Assembly: GCA_020053735.1 (NCBI GenBank)
Contig: JAGVMP010000004.1
Span: 1-64,000 of the forward strand
From: Pseudomonadota bacterium
GTDB taxonomy: Bacteria; Pseudomonadota; Gammaproteobacteria; Burkholderiales; Methylophilaceae
Reading direction: 5' to 3'
DNA: 64,000 nt
Numbering within the stretch: position 1 is the stretch's first letter; the number at the start of each line of letters is the position of its first letter. Shown piece by piece: positions 9,226 through 19,352 of the stretch. Below the pieces are notes generated by a model. It searched no databases and was not told the origin of the DNA. It was given only the letters and a program-made list of their open reading frames with translations. Position numbers and translations under genes: made by a program.

Positions 9226-10428
9226 TTAAGGTGTTTCAGGCTTTAATAGTTGCTGATACAAGCTGTAACTGGCGTAGCCATCTTGCGGCAGATTTTTTGT
9301 GGCTTGGTATTGCCGGATCGCCGCTTGCGTTTGTAAACCAGGAAAACCGTCTGGTATGCCGCATTTAAATCCCAGCAAATTTAACCTAGCTTGCAGCGCC
9401 CACATTTGGTTAAAACTTAAGGCTTCATCTTCTGCCACATCACCCGCAATGATTGGCTTATCTGCAATAAATTGATCGGCCAAATGCGCCACAGAAATCG
9501 CGTATTTGACTGAACGATTCCAATCCATAATCACATCAAAATTGCTAAACACCATAAAAGCGGGGCCTTGCCAGCCTTGTGGCAGCAAAATAGCGGCATT
9601 GCCTAAACTGGGTAGCGCATTATCATCAATATCAAACACGCCTAATTTCGTCCATTCTGCAGTAGATTTTCGATTGTTTAATTGCGCTAAACTGTAATCA
9701 AAAAGTTCTGGTAATTTCACCTGCAGCATCACTGGCTCAGTTTTACGCCAACCCGTTTTAGCGAGGTAATTGGCAGCTGAAGAAAAGGCATCGGGAAGTG
9801 AACTCCAAATATTGATGCGTCCATCACCATCTGCATCTACACCATGTTTTAATAAAGTAGAAGGCATAAACTGCATGTGGCCCATCGCACCCGCCCACGA
9901 TCCACGCATGCCAGCCACATCATTATGTCCCGCATCGACAATGCGCATCGCATCCAGCAACTGATGCCGAAAAAATTCCGCACGGCGCCCTTCGTAGGCG
10001 AGTGTCATCAAACTTGAGGGCAAACCAAACCCCCCTTTGTTTTCGCCATAGCCAGTTTCTAGCCCCCAAAATGCAACTAACACTTCTTTTGGGACGCCGT
10101 ATTGACTTTCCACTTTTGCTAGTAAGACATCATGCTGTTCTAACATCGCCCTGCCATGCTCAATTTTACTGGGGGTGACACGTTTTTCGATGTAGCTTAA
10201 AAATGGCGTAATAAACTCTGGCTGACCACGATCTAACACAATCACACGCGGTAAATATTGGGTATTTTTGAACATCGCCTTAATCGTATTGGCTGAAATG
10301 TCAGCCGCTTTGGCTTCTTGCTTAAATTCGCGCAACCAGTCTTCAAGCTCGTCCGCATCGTAGCCATACGCGGTACCAACAAATAGCGAAACTAAGGCGA
10401 TTATTATTTTTAACATGCTGAATTTCAA
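9226..10428 (-). CDS. mltB: Lytic murein transglycosylase, MltB type
   Basis: This 400-residue protein has an N-terminal signal peptide (MLKIIIALVSLFVGTAYG). The MltB-family catalytic domain (about 25-320) includes FWGLETGYGENKGGFG with the catalytic glutamate and GAMGHMQFMPSTLLKHGVD. A peptidoglycan-binding domain (about 335-395, LQARLNLLGFKCGIPDGFPGLQTQAAIRQYQ) follows. It cleaves peptidoglycan glycan strands to 1,6-anhydromuropeptides. There is no lipobox cysteine, so it is probably soluble or periplasmic, closer to the MltB-with-PG_binding_1 subgroup than to E. coli MltB. It overlaps the upstream SDR gene by four bases (ATGA), which indicates translational coupling. Confidence 0.9.
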   Translation of the reverse strand: MKFSMLKIIIALVSLFVGTAYGYDADELEDWLREFKQEAKAADISANTIKAMFKNTQYLPRVIVLDRGQPEFITPFLSYIEKRVTPSKIEHGRAMLEQHDVLLAKVESQYGVPKEVLVAFWGLETGYGENKGGFGLPSSLMTLAYEGRRAEFFRHQLLDAMRIVDAGHNDVAGMRGSWAGAMGHMQFMPSTLLKHGVDADGDGRINIWSSLPDAFSSAANYLAKTGWRKTEPVMLQVKLPELFDYSLAQLNNRKSTAEWTKLGVFDIDDNALPSLGNAAILLPQGWQGPAFMVFSNFDVIMDWNRSVKYAISVAHLADQFIADKPIIAGDVAEDEALSFNQMWALQARLNLLGFKCGIPDGFPGLQTQAAIRQYQATKNLPQDGYASYSLYQQLLKPETP

Positions 10429-11279
10429 TCTAGCGTTTTCAATATATGACTATAACCTACTTGATAATTAGGATATTGCAATTGGAAACCTGTGTCACGT
10501 AAACGTTTGTTGCTTAGGCGTTTTCCACCCGAAATTGACGGCGTTTCAACAGATGAAGCATCTACGCCTTGCTGGGCCGCCAGCCATTGCAGCACTTCGT
10601 ATTGCTGGGTGGGCATATCATCGGTGACAATATAAGTGTCGTCTATGGTTTGCTGGTTGAGCACTTTTTCTACTAAGAAGGCCATGAAACCAGCCGCATC
10701 ATCACGATGAATACGGTTACTCCAGTTGTTTTCTGCTGGCCAACGCGCCGGGTCTTTCGCCATATTGGCCAAATACAAACGGCCATTACCATATATGCCT
10801 GAAAGACGCATGGAGGTTGACTTCCAAGACTTGGACTTAAGCTGCATGTCTTTTAATACATTTTCAGCTTCTAATAAACGTTCTCCGCCAAAATCACTGG
10901 GGATAGCAGGTGAAGTCTCGTCTAATATATCTTGCGTCTTTTGGCCATAAAGGCGTGTGCTAGAAATAAAAAACACATGTTGTAACACTTGATTATTTGT
11001 TTGTGTGACCAATATATTTTTCAAACCTGTCACATATTGCACTTGGTAACTTGCATCAGTTTGCGCATCAGCAGAGACACTATAAATAACAATATGAGGG
11101 TTGAGAGTTTCTAGTTGTTTTAATGTGTTTGGCAGCGTTACATCAGCATGTATTGTTTGCATGCCGCTAGTAGCCGCATGGATGCTTCGTCTCAGGCCTG
11201 TAACTTGATGCTCGTGTTTTAAATTGCTTGCAATAGTGCTGCCTAAATCACCGCAGCCTACGATTAAAATGTTAGCCAT
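10425..11279 (-). CDS. NAD(P)-dependent SDR/epimerase family protein (YeeZ-like)
   Basis: This 284-residue Rossmann-fold protein has the nucleotide-binding motif ILIVGCGDLGSTIA near the N-terminus and the extended-SDR pattern of nucleotide-sugar epimerases. The region FISSTRLYGQ carries the Ser/Tyr part of the active site, but the usual YxxxK is not evident, as in the YeeZ subgroup. The substrate is unknown. It lies between a Nudix hydrolase (9-base gap) and mltB (4-base overlap), so the three form an operon. Confidence 0.8.
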   Translation of the reverse strand: MANILIVGCGDLGSTIASNLKHEHQVTGLRRSIHAATSGMQTIHADVTLPNTLKQLETLNPHIVIYSVSADAQTDASYQVQYVTGLKNILVTQTNNQVLQHVFFISSTRLYGQKTQDILDETSPAIPSDFGGERLLEAENVLKDMQLKSKSWKSTSMRLSGIYGNGRLYLANMAKDPARWPAENNWSNRIHRDDAAGFMAFLVEKVLNQQTIDDTYIVTDDMPTQQYEVLQWLAAQQGVDASSVETPSISGGKRLSNKRLRDTGFQLQYPNYQVGYSHILKTLD

Positions 11280-11288
11280 GCCTTACAA

Positions 11289-11849
11289 TTAACCGTGTCT
11301 AAGCAAATATTTTTCAGCAAAATATAAGGCGACGATGCTTTTAGCGTCCGTAATTTCCCCTGTTTGAATCATGCTTAAGCATTGCGCAAAAGGCAAATCA
11401 AATATTTCCAAGGTTTCGTCGGCATCGCGTTGATGCGCGCCAGCGCTTAAACCACGTGCCATGTACATATGAATAACTTCATTAGAATAACCAATGCATG
11501 GATGCTGATGACCGAGTAGCGTCCATTCAGTCGCGGTATAGCCCGTTTCTTCTAACAGTTCGCGCTGCCCAGTAACCAAAATCGCTTCGTTGGCGTCAAT
11601 CTTTCCTGCTGGCAGCTCAATAAAAACTTGATATAATGCATAGCGAAACTGCTTTTCGAGTATCACATTGCCATTTGGCAGCATTGGCACCACAACGACG
11701 GCCCCTGGATGCATGACATACTCACGCTGGCTAATGCTTCCATTGGGCAAGCGCACTTGGTCGCGCTTAACTGTCAGCATACCGCCAGAGGCAATAGTTT
11801 GCGAGCTGACCGTATGTTCAACTAAATGGTGCTCAGTCAAGTCCTGCAT
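11289..11849 (-). CDS. Nudix hydrolase, ADP-ribose pyrophosphatase-like
   Basis: This 186-residue protein has a full Nudix box (GKIDANEAILVTGQRELLEETGYT) at about residues 80-102, preceded by ELPA as in ADP-ribose pyrophosphatases (NudF/NUDT5 type). The family hydrolyses ADP-ribose or related nucleoside diphosphate sugars, with Mg2+ bound by the REUXEE glutamates. A conserved basic segment (EKQFRYALYQVFIELPAGK) fits ADP-ribose binding. It is the first gene of a short operon with the SDR protein and mltB. Substrate specificity was not tested. Confidence 0.87.
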   Translation of the reverse strand: MQDLTEHHLVEHTVSSQTIASGGMLTVKRDQVRLPNGSISQREYVMHPGAVVVVPMLPNGNVILEKQFRYALYQVFIELPAGKIDANEAILVTGQRELLEETGYTATEWTLLGHQHPCIGYSNEVIHMYMARGLSAGAHQRDADETLEIFDLPFAQCLSMIQTGEITDAKSIVALYFAEKYLLRHG

Positions 11850-11875
11850 AATTTGCGCCCTAGAATCCTAAAAGC

Positions 11876-12727
11876 TTAAAGTGCAGCGACGTTAAAGGTG
11901 TCGCACTTATTCACGTCACCTAATTTTAGACCTTGATTAAACCAGCGCATGCGCTGAGCTGAAGTGCCGTGCGTAAAAGAATCTGGCACAGCGTAACCCT
12001 GCGCCTGTTTTTGTAGTGCATCATCGCCAATAGCTGCTGCTGCCGTCATCGCCTCTTCCACATCACCTGCTTCTAATATGCGATTTTCGCCATCGGCATG
12101 ATGCGCCCACACACCTGCATAGCAATCAGCCTGCAGTTCAAGCCGCACAGAATATTGATTCGCTTCCGCCTCGTTGCGTGCACTTTGACGTGCTTGCTGC
12201 ACTTTATCTGACGTACCCACTACATTTTGAATATGATGGCCGACCTCATGCGCGATGACATAAGCTTGCGCAAAATCACCAGGCGCGTTGAACTTGGTTT
12301 TCATCTCGTGGTAAAAACTCAAATCGATATACACTTTATTATCGCCAGGGCAATAAAATGGCCCCATTGCCGCCTGACCAGAGCCGCAAGCAGTAGGCGT
12401 TTGTCCACTAAATAGTACGAGTTTTGGCGCTGGATACTGCTGGCCTGAATTCTGAAAAATTTTGCCCCAAGTGTCTTCTGTACTTGCTAGTACTTTAGCC
12501 ACAAATTGAGCTTCTGGGTCGTCTTTTGGGATGGCTGTGGATTCAACAGGCGCCTTTTGGCTCATCCCCTGACCAATATTCATGACGAGTGAAGGATCGA
12601 CTCCAAAATACATGGCTACCAGCGCCAAAACAATGGTCCCAATGCCAATGCCCTTACCGCCTATGCCGCCACCACTGCCACGCCTATCTTCTACGTTGCT
12701 ACTCTCGCGTTCATCATCTAAGCGCAT
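11876..12727 (-). CDS. ypfJ: YpfJ-family neutral zinc metallopeptidase
   Basis: This 283-residue membrane-anchored protein has a short charged N-terminus (MRLDDERESSNVEDRRGSGGG), one hydrophobic helix (IGTIVLALVAMYFGV) and a zincin-like domain with AHEVGHHIQN as the metal site. It belongs to the predicted neutral zinc metallopeptidase family (E. coli YpfJ), whose role is poorly known. A second acidic ligand is likely in the LQADCYAGVWAHHA segment, as in the family. It is downstream of nuoN on the same strand, separated by 106 bases, and is probably transcribed on its own. Confidence 0.85.
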   Translation of the reverse strand: MRLDDERESSNVEDRRGSGGGIGGKGIGIGTIVLALVAMYFGVDPSLVMNIGQGMSQKAPVESTAIPKDDPEAQFVAKVLASTEDTWGKIFQNSGQQYPAPKLVLFSGQTPTACGSGQAAMGPFYCPGDNKVYIDLSFYHEMKTKFNAPGDFAQAYVIAHEVGHHIQNVVGTSDKVQQARQSARNEAEANQYSVRLELQADCYAGVWAHHADGENRILEAGDVEEAMTAAAAIGDDALQKQAQGYAVPDSFTHGTSAQRMRWFNQGLKLGDVNKCDTFNVAAL

Positions 12728-12833
12728 AATAAATTCCTATTTACTTTATCTTATCTGGGCATCTTAATACATAAACAGATAGATATAAATCAGAGATATT
12801 AATCCGAGGCGTACGTGACTCATGCTTAAACAA

Positions 12834-14282
12834 TTATTGCAAGCTTGCACCTATCGCAACACCACAAATTTGCATTAAAGTCTGAGGCATTAAACCAAGC
12901 GCTAATAACGCAATCGCATTCACACTCAGCACAAGCTTCATGTCAGCAGGTGCGCTAATCATTGCATTTTCTTGCGGCGCATCAAAATACATGAGTTTTA
13001 CAATGCGTAGATAATAAAACGCACCCACTGCCGCCATCAAAACCGCAAATACCACAGCCCACAAAAAGCCCGCTTGCAGCGCTGCCTGCAGCACCGTAAA
13101 TTTAGCATAAAAGCCTATGGTAGGCGGCACCCCAGCCATACTGAACATGGTAATCAGCATTAAAAAAGCCGCCCACGGGCTACGTTGATTCAGACCTTTT
13201 AAATCATCCAAATTTTCCGCCTCAAAGCCTTTGCGTGACAGCATTAGTATCATGCCAAAACCCGCCAATGTCATCAGAACATAAGCACTAATATAAAACA
13301 TACTCGAGGCGTAGCCATTTAAACTGCCGCTCATTAACCCAAACAATAAAAAGCCGACGTGTGAGATAGTGGAATACGCCAACATCCGTTTTAGGTTGGT
13401 TTGCGCAATGGCAGTCAAGTTACCAATAGCAATCGATAGCACCGCCATCATCAACAACATATCCTGCCAATCTGCTGTCAGCGGATACAAGCCTTGTGCA
13501 AGCAAGCGAATGGCAATGGCAAACGCGGCCAGTTTTGGCACTGAGCCAATTAGCATGGTGATACTTGTCGGCGCACCCTGATACACATCTGGCACCCACA
13601 TTTGAAACGGTACTGCGCCAAACTTAAATGCTAAACCCGCCACAATAAATACCAAACCTAAAATTAACACTGGGTTTTTAGTATTGCTTTCTTGCAACAC
13701 ATTGCCAATTTCTGCGATATTTAAACTACCCGTCATGCCGTAAATCATACTCATGCCATACAACAACATGCCAGAAGCCAGCGCGCCCAGCACAAAGTAT
13801 TTCATGGCGGCTTCTGACGATTTTGCATTGTCCCGGTCAAGCGCTACTAACGAATACAAACATAAGGAAAGCAGCTCTAAGCCCATATAAATCGTCAGCA
13901 TACTTTGGCCAGACACCATGACCATCATGCCCAATACCGAAAATAGCACCAGTGCATAATATTCACCACGGAACATGCCACGTAGTTGCATGTATTGCCG
14001 CGTGTATACAAACATCATTGCGGTGCCCAGCACTATCATCAACTTAAGCACATCTGCCAAAGGGTCATCCACAAACATGCCTGTGAAGGCGTAGCCTACT
14101 GTTGGAACATGCGTACTAATGGTGAAATAGGCCGCTACAAATAATGTCATTTGTGCGAGCACATATACGAGCACTCTGTTGCTAGGCTTTAAAAACAAAT
14201 CTGCCAACAAAATAAACATTGCCATACTAAGCACGGTTAATTCGGGCAAAACGGTAATTAAATCAGCTTGTATGCTTTCCAT
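12834..14282 (-). CDS. nuoN: NADH-quinone oxidoreductase subunit N
   Basis: This 482-residue, very hydrophobic protein has about 14 transmembrane helices. It belongs to the proton_antipo_M family, one of the three antiporter-like proton-pumping subunits of complex I. The conserved core includes GLELLSLCLYSLVALDRDNAKSSEAAMKYFVLGA with the key Glu and Lys, and the later lysine helix LKRMLAYSTISHVGFLL. It is the last gene of the nuo operon. It starts MESIQADLITVLPELTVL, 31 bases after the nuoM stop. Confidence 0.97.
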   Translation of the reverse strand: MESIQADLITVLPELTVLSMAMFILLADLFLKPSNRVLVYVLAQMTLFVAAYFTISTHVPTVGYAFTGMFVDDPLADVLKLMIVLGTAMMFVYTRQYMQLRGMFRGEYYALVLFSVLGMMVMVSGQSMLTIYMGLELLSLCLYSLVALDRDNAKSSEAAMKYFVLGALASGMLLYGMSMIYGMTGSLNIAEIGNVLQESNTKNPVLILGLVFIVAGLAFKFGAVPFQMWVPDVYQGAPTSITMLIGSVPKLAAFAIAIRLLAQGLYPLTADWQDMLLMMAVLSIAIGNLTAIAQTNLKRMLAYSTISHVGFLLFGLMSGSLNGYASSMFYISAYVLMTLAGFGMILMLSRKGFEAENLDDLKGLNQRSPWAAFLMLITMFSMAGVPPTIGFYAKFTVLQAALQAGFLWAVVFAVLMAAVGAFYYLRIVKLMYFDAPQENAMISAPADMKLVLSVNAIALLALGLMPQTLMQICGVAIGASLQ

Positions 14283-14313
14283 CTTATAATCCAGCCATAT
14301 TTAAACTTAAATC

Positions 14314-15807
14314 CTATAAACCTGCTATCGGCAATTTACTCACCGCCATGTGGCTTAACCACTGTGCTGCGCTCACATGAGTAAAATCGGTAATGAGTTT
14401 TGGGTAAACCCCCAAGCCAATCACCATGACTGCCAATATGGCCAAAATCAAAAATTCGCGACGATTTAAATCTTTTAGTTCTGCTACGTGTTTGTTGGCC
14501 ACTTCGCCATAGAACACGCGCTTCACCATCCACAGCGTATACGCCGCACCAAATATCAACGTAGTTGCGGCCAAAAACGCCACCCAGAAGTTAAATTTAA
14601 CCGCGGCTAGAATCACCATAAACTCACCCACAAAACCCGATGTACCAGGCAAGCCGCTATTGGCCATGGCAAATAACACCGCGAATGCAGCAAACATAGG
14701 CATGGTGTTCACGACACCACCGTAATCGGCGATTTGACGGCTATGCATGCGGTCATACAGCACGCCCACACACAAGAACATAGCGGCTGAAATAAAGCCA
14801 TGCGAAATCATTTGCACAATGGCGCCTTCTAGCCCCAATTGGCTGAAAATAAAAAAACCCAATGTCACGAAACCCATGTGCGAGATAGACGAATAAGCAA
14901 TGAGCTTTTTCATATCTTTTTGTACAAGCGCGACCAAGGCAATATAAACGATGGCAATTAAAGATAAACTAATCATGAAGCCCGACAAATAATGTGCTGC
15001 ATCGGGCGCAATGGGCATGGCAAAGCGTAAAAAGCTATACCCCCCCAGCTTCAGCATGATTGCTGCCAGCACCACAGAGCCGCCAGTCGGCGCTTCTACG
15101 TGCGCATCTGGCAACCATGTGTGTACTGGCCACATCGGGATTTTGACGGCGAATGCCATAAAGAAAGCTAAAAATATAAGCACTTGCGCATTAAGCGGTA
15201 GCGGTAGTTTGTAGTAATCGAGAATGGCAAAACTACCCGTTTGGTGATACAAATAGATAAATGCGACCAACATTAACAACGAGCCCAACAGCGTATATAA
15301 GAAGAATTTTACCGTTGCATAGACCCGATTTTCGCCACCCCAAATACCGATAACTAGGAACATGGGAATCAACATCGCCTCCCAAAAAACGTAGTAGAGT
15401 AAAGCATCTAGCGCACTAAACACGCCTATCATCAGGCCGCTCATGATGAGAAACGCTGCCATGTATTGTGCGATATTTTTGGTGATGACCTCCCAAGCAG
15501 CAATTACCACAATCACCGTGGTAAAGCTGGTGAGTAATATGAGTGGCACAGCAATGCCATCTACCCCCAAATGATAATTGACGTTAAAGGCGGGGATCCA
15601 CTGCGCAATCTCTTGAAATTGAAAAGCGCCTTGAGAAAAATTATACTTTGTATAAAGCGGCAAGGTCGCAAAAAAAGCCGCCAAACTGCCAGCCAGTGCC
15701 AGCCAACGGGTGAAGTCAGCTTTCTTATCACTACCTAATAACAATACGATGATGCCTGCCAATATTGGTAGCCAAATAGCAACACTAAGCACATGATTAT
15801 GCAACAT
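14314..15807 (-). CDS. nuoM: NADH-quinone oxidoreductase subunit M
   Basis: This 497-residue antiporter-like subunit has about 14 transmembrane helices. It carries the key glutamate in YYVFWEAMLIPMFLVIGIWGG, the lysine region KIPMWPVHTWLPDAHVEAPTGGSV and the KLIAYSSISHMGFV helix of the proton channel. It pumps protons in the membrane arm between NuoL and NuoN. Its start directly abuts the nuoL stop, typical for this operon. Confidence 0.97.
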   Translation of the reverse strand: MLHNHVLSVAIWLPILAGIIVLLLGSDKKADFTRWLALAGSLAAFFATLPLYTKYNFSQGAFQFQEIAQWIPAFNVNYHLGVDGIAVPLILLTSFTTVIVVIAAWEVITKNIAQYMAAFLIMSGLMIGVFSALDALLYYVFWEAMLIPMFLVIGIWGGENRVYATVKFFLYTLLGSLLMLVAFIYLYHQTGSFAILDYYKLPLPLNAQVLIFLAFFMAFAVKIPMWPVHTWLPDAHVEAPTGGSVVLAAIMLKLGGYSFLRFAMPIAPDAAHYLSGFMISLSLIAIVYIALVALVQKDMKKLIAYSSISHMGFVTLGFFIFSQLGLEGAIVQMISHGFISAAMFLCVGVLYDRMHSRQIADYGGVVNTMPMFAAFAVLFAMANSGLPGTSGFVGEFMVILAAVKFNFWVAFLAATTLIFGAAYTLWMVKRVFYGEVANKHVAELKDLNRREFLILAILAVMVIGLGVYPKLITDFTHVSAAQWLSHMAVSKLPIAGL

Positions 15808-17835
15808 TTAATTTATTTTAATAAAGAAGGTTAAAAACAAAAATACGCCAATAATCATAGCGAATGCGTAGTGATAAATAAGGCCTGATTGCAAATGCCG
15901 CACTTTCTGTGCGATGCGACCAATCAGGTTAGCCGTACCATTTACCAGCGCACCATCAATCAACTGTATATCGCCAATTTTCCAAAACTTATCGCCAATT
16001 AAACGCGTACCGCCAGCAAATACACGCTCATTAAAGCGATCAAAGCCATATTTGTTTTCTAAAATCTGATAAATGCTACTGAATTTTTGCTGAATAGTGG
16101 CAGGAATATCAGGCCGCTTAGTATAGAAAAACCACGCCAAGCCTACGCCCAATGCTGCCAGCAAAGACGGCAACGTCAAAAATCCATGCAAGGCCATGCC
16201 AGCTGGGCTGTGTAATTTTTCTGCGTAATACTGCGCTAGGTGTGCCATCGCTGGATGAATAGTGCTATCTACCATAATGGCAGCACTGAAAAAATGACCG
16301 TACAACATAGGCTCAATGGTCAGATAGCCGATAAATACTGAAGGAATCGCCAATAAAATCAAAGGTAGCTTCACTTCCCAGCCAGGTTCATGCGGGTTAT
16401 CTGTTGGCGATAAACCGTGATGTTTATCATGCGCGTGATTGTGGTGATGACTGTGAGCTTGATTTGAATTGCGCCATTTTTCTTTGCCATGGAACACTAA
16501 AAAATACATACGGAATGAATAAAACGCAGTTACGAATACGCCTGCCAACACGGCAAAGTATGCAAAGCTACTACCCGTAATATGCGAAAATTTGACTGCT
16601 TCAATAATGCTGTCTTTAGAGTAAAAGCCTGCGAAAAATGGCGTACCAATCAGCGCCAGCGATCCAATGAGCGAAGTAATCCAAGTGATTGGCATATGCT
16701 TTTTAAGGTTACCCATATTACGAATATCTTGATCGTGGTGCATACCCATAATCACCGCACCAGCGCCCAAAAATAATAGTGCTTTAAAAAACGCATGCGT
16801 CATCAAATGAAATATGGCTACGGAATACGCGGATGCGCCCAGCGCCACGGTCATATAGCCAAGTTGGGATAATGTTGAATAAGCCACCACGCGCTTGATG
16901 TCATTTTGGATAATCCCCAAAAAACCCATGAACAGCGCTGTGATGGCGCCAATAATCATGACAAAGGATAAGGCCGTAGTTGATAGCTCAAACAACGGCG
17001 ACATGCGTGCCACCATAAAGATACCAGCAGTCACCATCGTAGCGGCATGAATCAACGCCGAGATAGGTGTCGGGCCTTCCATCGAGTCAGGCAGCCAGAC
17101 GTGAAGCGGCACTTGTGCCGATTTGCCCATGGCACCAATAAATAGCAAAATACAGGTCACTGTCATTAGCGACCAAGCCGTATTTGGCAAAATACTCACT
17201 TGCATGGATGCTAATTTAGGTGCCGCCTGAAATACGGTAGCGTAATCTAAACTCCCTGTATAAAACAACACCATGCCAATGCCGAGCAAAAAGCCAAAAT
17301 CGCCGACACGGTTAACCAAAAATGCTTTTAAATTGGCGTAAATTGCGGTTGGTCGCTTATACCAAAATCCGATAAGCAAATAAGAAACCACACCCACTGC
17401 CTCCCAGCCAAAAAACAATTGCATAAAGTTGTTACTCATTACCAGCATCAGCATGGCAAACGTGAACACTGAGATATAGCTGAAAAAGCGCGCGTAGCCT
17501 GCGTCATCGTGCATATAGCCGATGGTATAAATATGCACCATCAACGATACAAACGTCACTACCACCATCATCATGGCGGTTAAGTTATCAATCAGGAAAC
17601 CAACGTTAAATTGAATATCACCTGACTGCAACCAAGTATATAAATTGTAGTTAGCATGGTAGCCATTGAGCGTAGCGGTGAGCACCATAGCTGACATGAC
17701 AAAGGCAGCGCCCACAGCAAAAATGGTTATGGTATGCGCGGCGGCACGTGGTAATTGCTTGCCAAATAAGCCAACAACGATGGCTGCAAGTAACGGCAGC
17801 AATACGATCCATAAAGAAATTTGAGGCATTGTCAT
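15808..17835 (-). CDS. nuoL: NADH-quinone oxidoreductase subunit L
   Basis: This 675-residue distal proton-pumping subunit has about 16 transmembrane helices and a long C-terminal amphipathic helix. Key segments are FFGWEAVGVVSYLLIGFWYKRP, KSAQVPLHVWLPDSMEGPTPISALIHAATMV and KRVVAYSTLSQLGYM. One loop (about residues 452-477) is unusually histidine-rich (SHHHNHAHDKHHG), a feature I would not expect to be needed for proton pumping. The start is ATG before TMPQISLWIV, 26 bases after nuoK. Confidence 0.97.
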   Translation of the reverse strand: MTMPQISLWIVLLPLLAAIVVGLFGKQLPRAAAHTITIFAVGAAFVMSAMVLTATLNGYHANYNLYTWLQSGDIQFNVGFLIDNLTAMMMVVVTFVSLMVHIYTIGYMHDDAGYARFFSYISVFTFAMLMLVMSNNFMQLFFGWEAVGVVSYLLIGFWYKRPTAIYANLKAFLVNRVGDFGFLLGIGMVLFYTGSLDYATVFQAAPKLASMQVSILPNTAWSLMTVTCILLFIGAMGKSAQVPLHVWLPDSMEGPTPISALIHAATMVTAGIFMVARMSPLFELSTTALSFVMIIGAITALFMGFLGIIQNDIKRVVAYSTLSQLGYMTVALGASAYSVAIFHLMTHAFFKALLFLGAGAVIMGMHHDQDIRNMGNLKKHMPITWITSLIGSLALIGTPFFAGFYSKDSIIEAVKFSHITGSSFAYFAVLAGVFVTAFYSFRMYFLVFHGKEKWRNSNQAHSHHHNHAHDKHHGLSPTDNPHEPGWEVKLPLILLAIPSVFIGYLTIEPMLYGHFFSAAIMVDSTIHPAMAHLAQYYAEKLHSPAGMALHGFLTLPSLLAALGVGLAWFFYTKRPDIPATIQQKFSSIYQILENKYGFDRFNERVFAGGTRLIGDKFWKIGDIQLIDGALVNGTANLIGRIAQKVRHLQSGLIYHYAFAMIIGVFLFLTFFIKIN

Positions 17836-17861
17836 TTTTATTTTACTATTCCCTGAGACTA

Positions 17862-18167
17862 TCAGCCTTTTAATGAGTCCAAGTCGTCTACGTTAATGGT
17901 GCGCAAATTACGGAACAGCACCACCAAAATTGCCAATCCAATAGCAGACTCGGCGGCGGCCACAGTGAGGATAAAAAACACAAACACTTGGCCGGCAATG
18001 TCATTTAAATAATGCGAGAATGCAATAAAGTTTAAATTAACAGCAAGTAACATCAGCTCAATACACATCAGCAAAATAATCACATTTTTGCGATTTAAAA
18101 ATATCCCAATCACGCTGATGACAAACAGTAGCGCACCTAGCACCAAATAGTGAGACAAGCTAACCAT
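17862..18167 (-). CDS. nuoK: NADH-quinone oxidoreductase subunit K
   Basis: This 101-residue protein has three transmembrane helices. It carries the conserved membrane glutamates in [17 protein letters not shown] and [15 protein letters not shown], which form part of the central hydrophilic axis of complex I. The start is two bases after nuoJ stops. Length is typical for NuoK. Confidence 0.97.
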   Translation of the reverse strand: MVSLSHYLVLGALLFVISVIGIFLNRKNVIILLMCIELMLLAVNLNFIAFSHYLNDIAGQVFVFFILTVAAAESAIGLAILVVLFRNLRTINVDDLDSLKG

Positions 18168-18169
18168 GG

Positions 18170-18841
18170 TTATTTTGTCTCCTTATTTACATGTTTATTT
18201 ACGAGCTCATTTGTCTGCTCTGCAGACCGCGTGGATATTGGCTCTGCGGGCATCTGTTCGGAAGGCATGCTGATAATGCGCAAACGGTCTGCTTTTTTCA
18301 CTAACACTTGATCCGCTGCATTCATCGATTTGCTTTCTTTGCGGTCACGTAGAGTAAGCACAATCGCTGCCACTATCGCCACTAACAGCACCACCGAAGC
18401 CAACTCAAATGGCAACAGATAATCGCTATACAGCACACGCCCAAGCTCTGCGGTGTTGCTATAATCGGCTGGTTTAGGTGGCATTTTTGCAGAGATGAAG
18501 AACTTCCCGCCTAGCACCATCACCATTTCCACCGCCATCAGCAAGCCAATAATGCCTGCCATCGGCAAGTAATCCCAAAAACCTTCGCGCAGTTTGTCCA
18601 GATTGATATCGAGCATCATCACCACAAATAAAAATAGCACCATCACCGCACCCACATACACCAACACCAGTGCGATAGCCAAAAACTCTGCTTCTAATAA
18701 CAGCCAAATGCCTGCTGCCGTAAAAAACGCCAACACAAGATGCAAAGCCGCCACTACTGGGTTGCGTGTCGTAATCACTCGAATTGCGGCAAACAACAAT
18801 ATTGTGGCCAGCGTATAAAAAATAATGTCGGTAAATATCAT
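18170..18841 (-). CDS. nuoJ: NADH-quinone oxidoreductase subunit J
   Basis: This 223-residue protein has five transmembrane helices and the NuoJ core [29 protein letters not shown] near residues 50-80. The start was set at ATG 18841 ([14 protein letters not shown]), two bases after the nuoI stop. A longer in-frame reading would overlap nuoI and lacks support. The C-terminal tail of about 50 residues beyond the last helix is polar and longer than in E. coli. Confidence 0.96.
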   Translation of the reverse strand: MIFTDIIFYTLATILLFAAIRVITTRNPVVAALHLVLAFFTAAGIWLLLEAEFLAIALVLVYVGAVMVLFLFVVMMLDINLDKLREGFWDYLPMAGIIGLLMAVEMVMVLGGKFFISAKMPPKPADYSNTAELGRVLYSDYLLPFELASVVLLVAIVAAIVLTLRDRKESKSMNAADQVLVKKADRLRIISMPSEQMPAEPISTRSAEQTNELVNKHVNKETK

Positions 18842-18842
18842 A

Positions 18843-19334
18843 CTATCTGTATGCCTTATCTTGCTCGCGGTCAGCCGCAATTTGCTTTTCGTGTTTATCG
18901 CCCACTGCCAACAGCATTTCTTTGGTATAGATTAAATCGCCACGTTGCTCACCGTGGTAATCAAACACACGCGTCTCCACAATGCTATCAACCGGGCATG
19001 ACTCTTCACACAATCCGCAGAATATGCACTTAGTTAAATCGATGTCGTAGCGCGTGGTGCGGCGCGTATTGTCTTCGCGTTGTTCCGATTCAATGGTAAT
19101 CGCCAGTGCCGGGCAAACAGCCTCGCATAGCTTGCAGGCAATACAGCGTTCCTCACCATTTGGATATCTTCTTAGCGCATGCAACCCCCTAAAACGCGGC
19201 GACTGCGGCGTGCGTTCTTCTGGATATTGAATGGTTATTTTGCGCGCAAAAAAGTAACGCCCAGTCACCGCCATGCCTTTTAGCAGCTCCCACAACATTA
19301 AGCTGCTCAATGTATTTTTTATACTTTTAAACAT
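18843..19334 (-). CDS. nuoI: NADH-quinone oxidoreductase subunit I
   Basis: This 163-residue protein has two [4Fe-4S] motifs, [12 protein letters not shown] and [12 protein letters not shown], which hold clusters N6a and N6b of the peripheral arm of complex I. The N-terminal helix ([17 protein letters not shown]) fits a membrane-surface contact. The gene sits between nuoH and nuoJ as usual. Confidence 0.98.
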   Translation of the reverse strand: MFKSIKNTLSSLMLWELLKGMAVTGRYFFARKITIQYPEERTPQSPRFRGLHALRRYPNGEERCIACKLCEAVCPALAITIESEQREDNTRRTTRYDIDLTKCIFCGLCEESCPVDSIVETRVFDYHGEQRGDLIYTKEMLLAVGDKHEKQIAADREQDKAYR

Positions 19335-19352
19335 ATTTTAATGGTCTCCATC

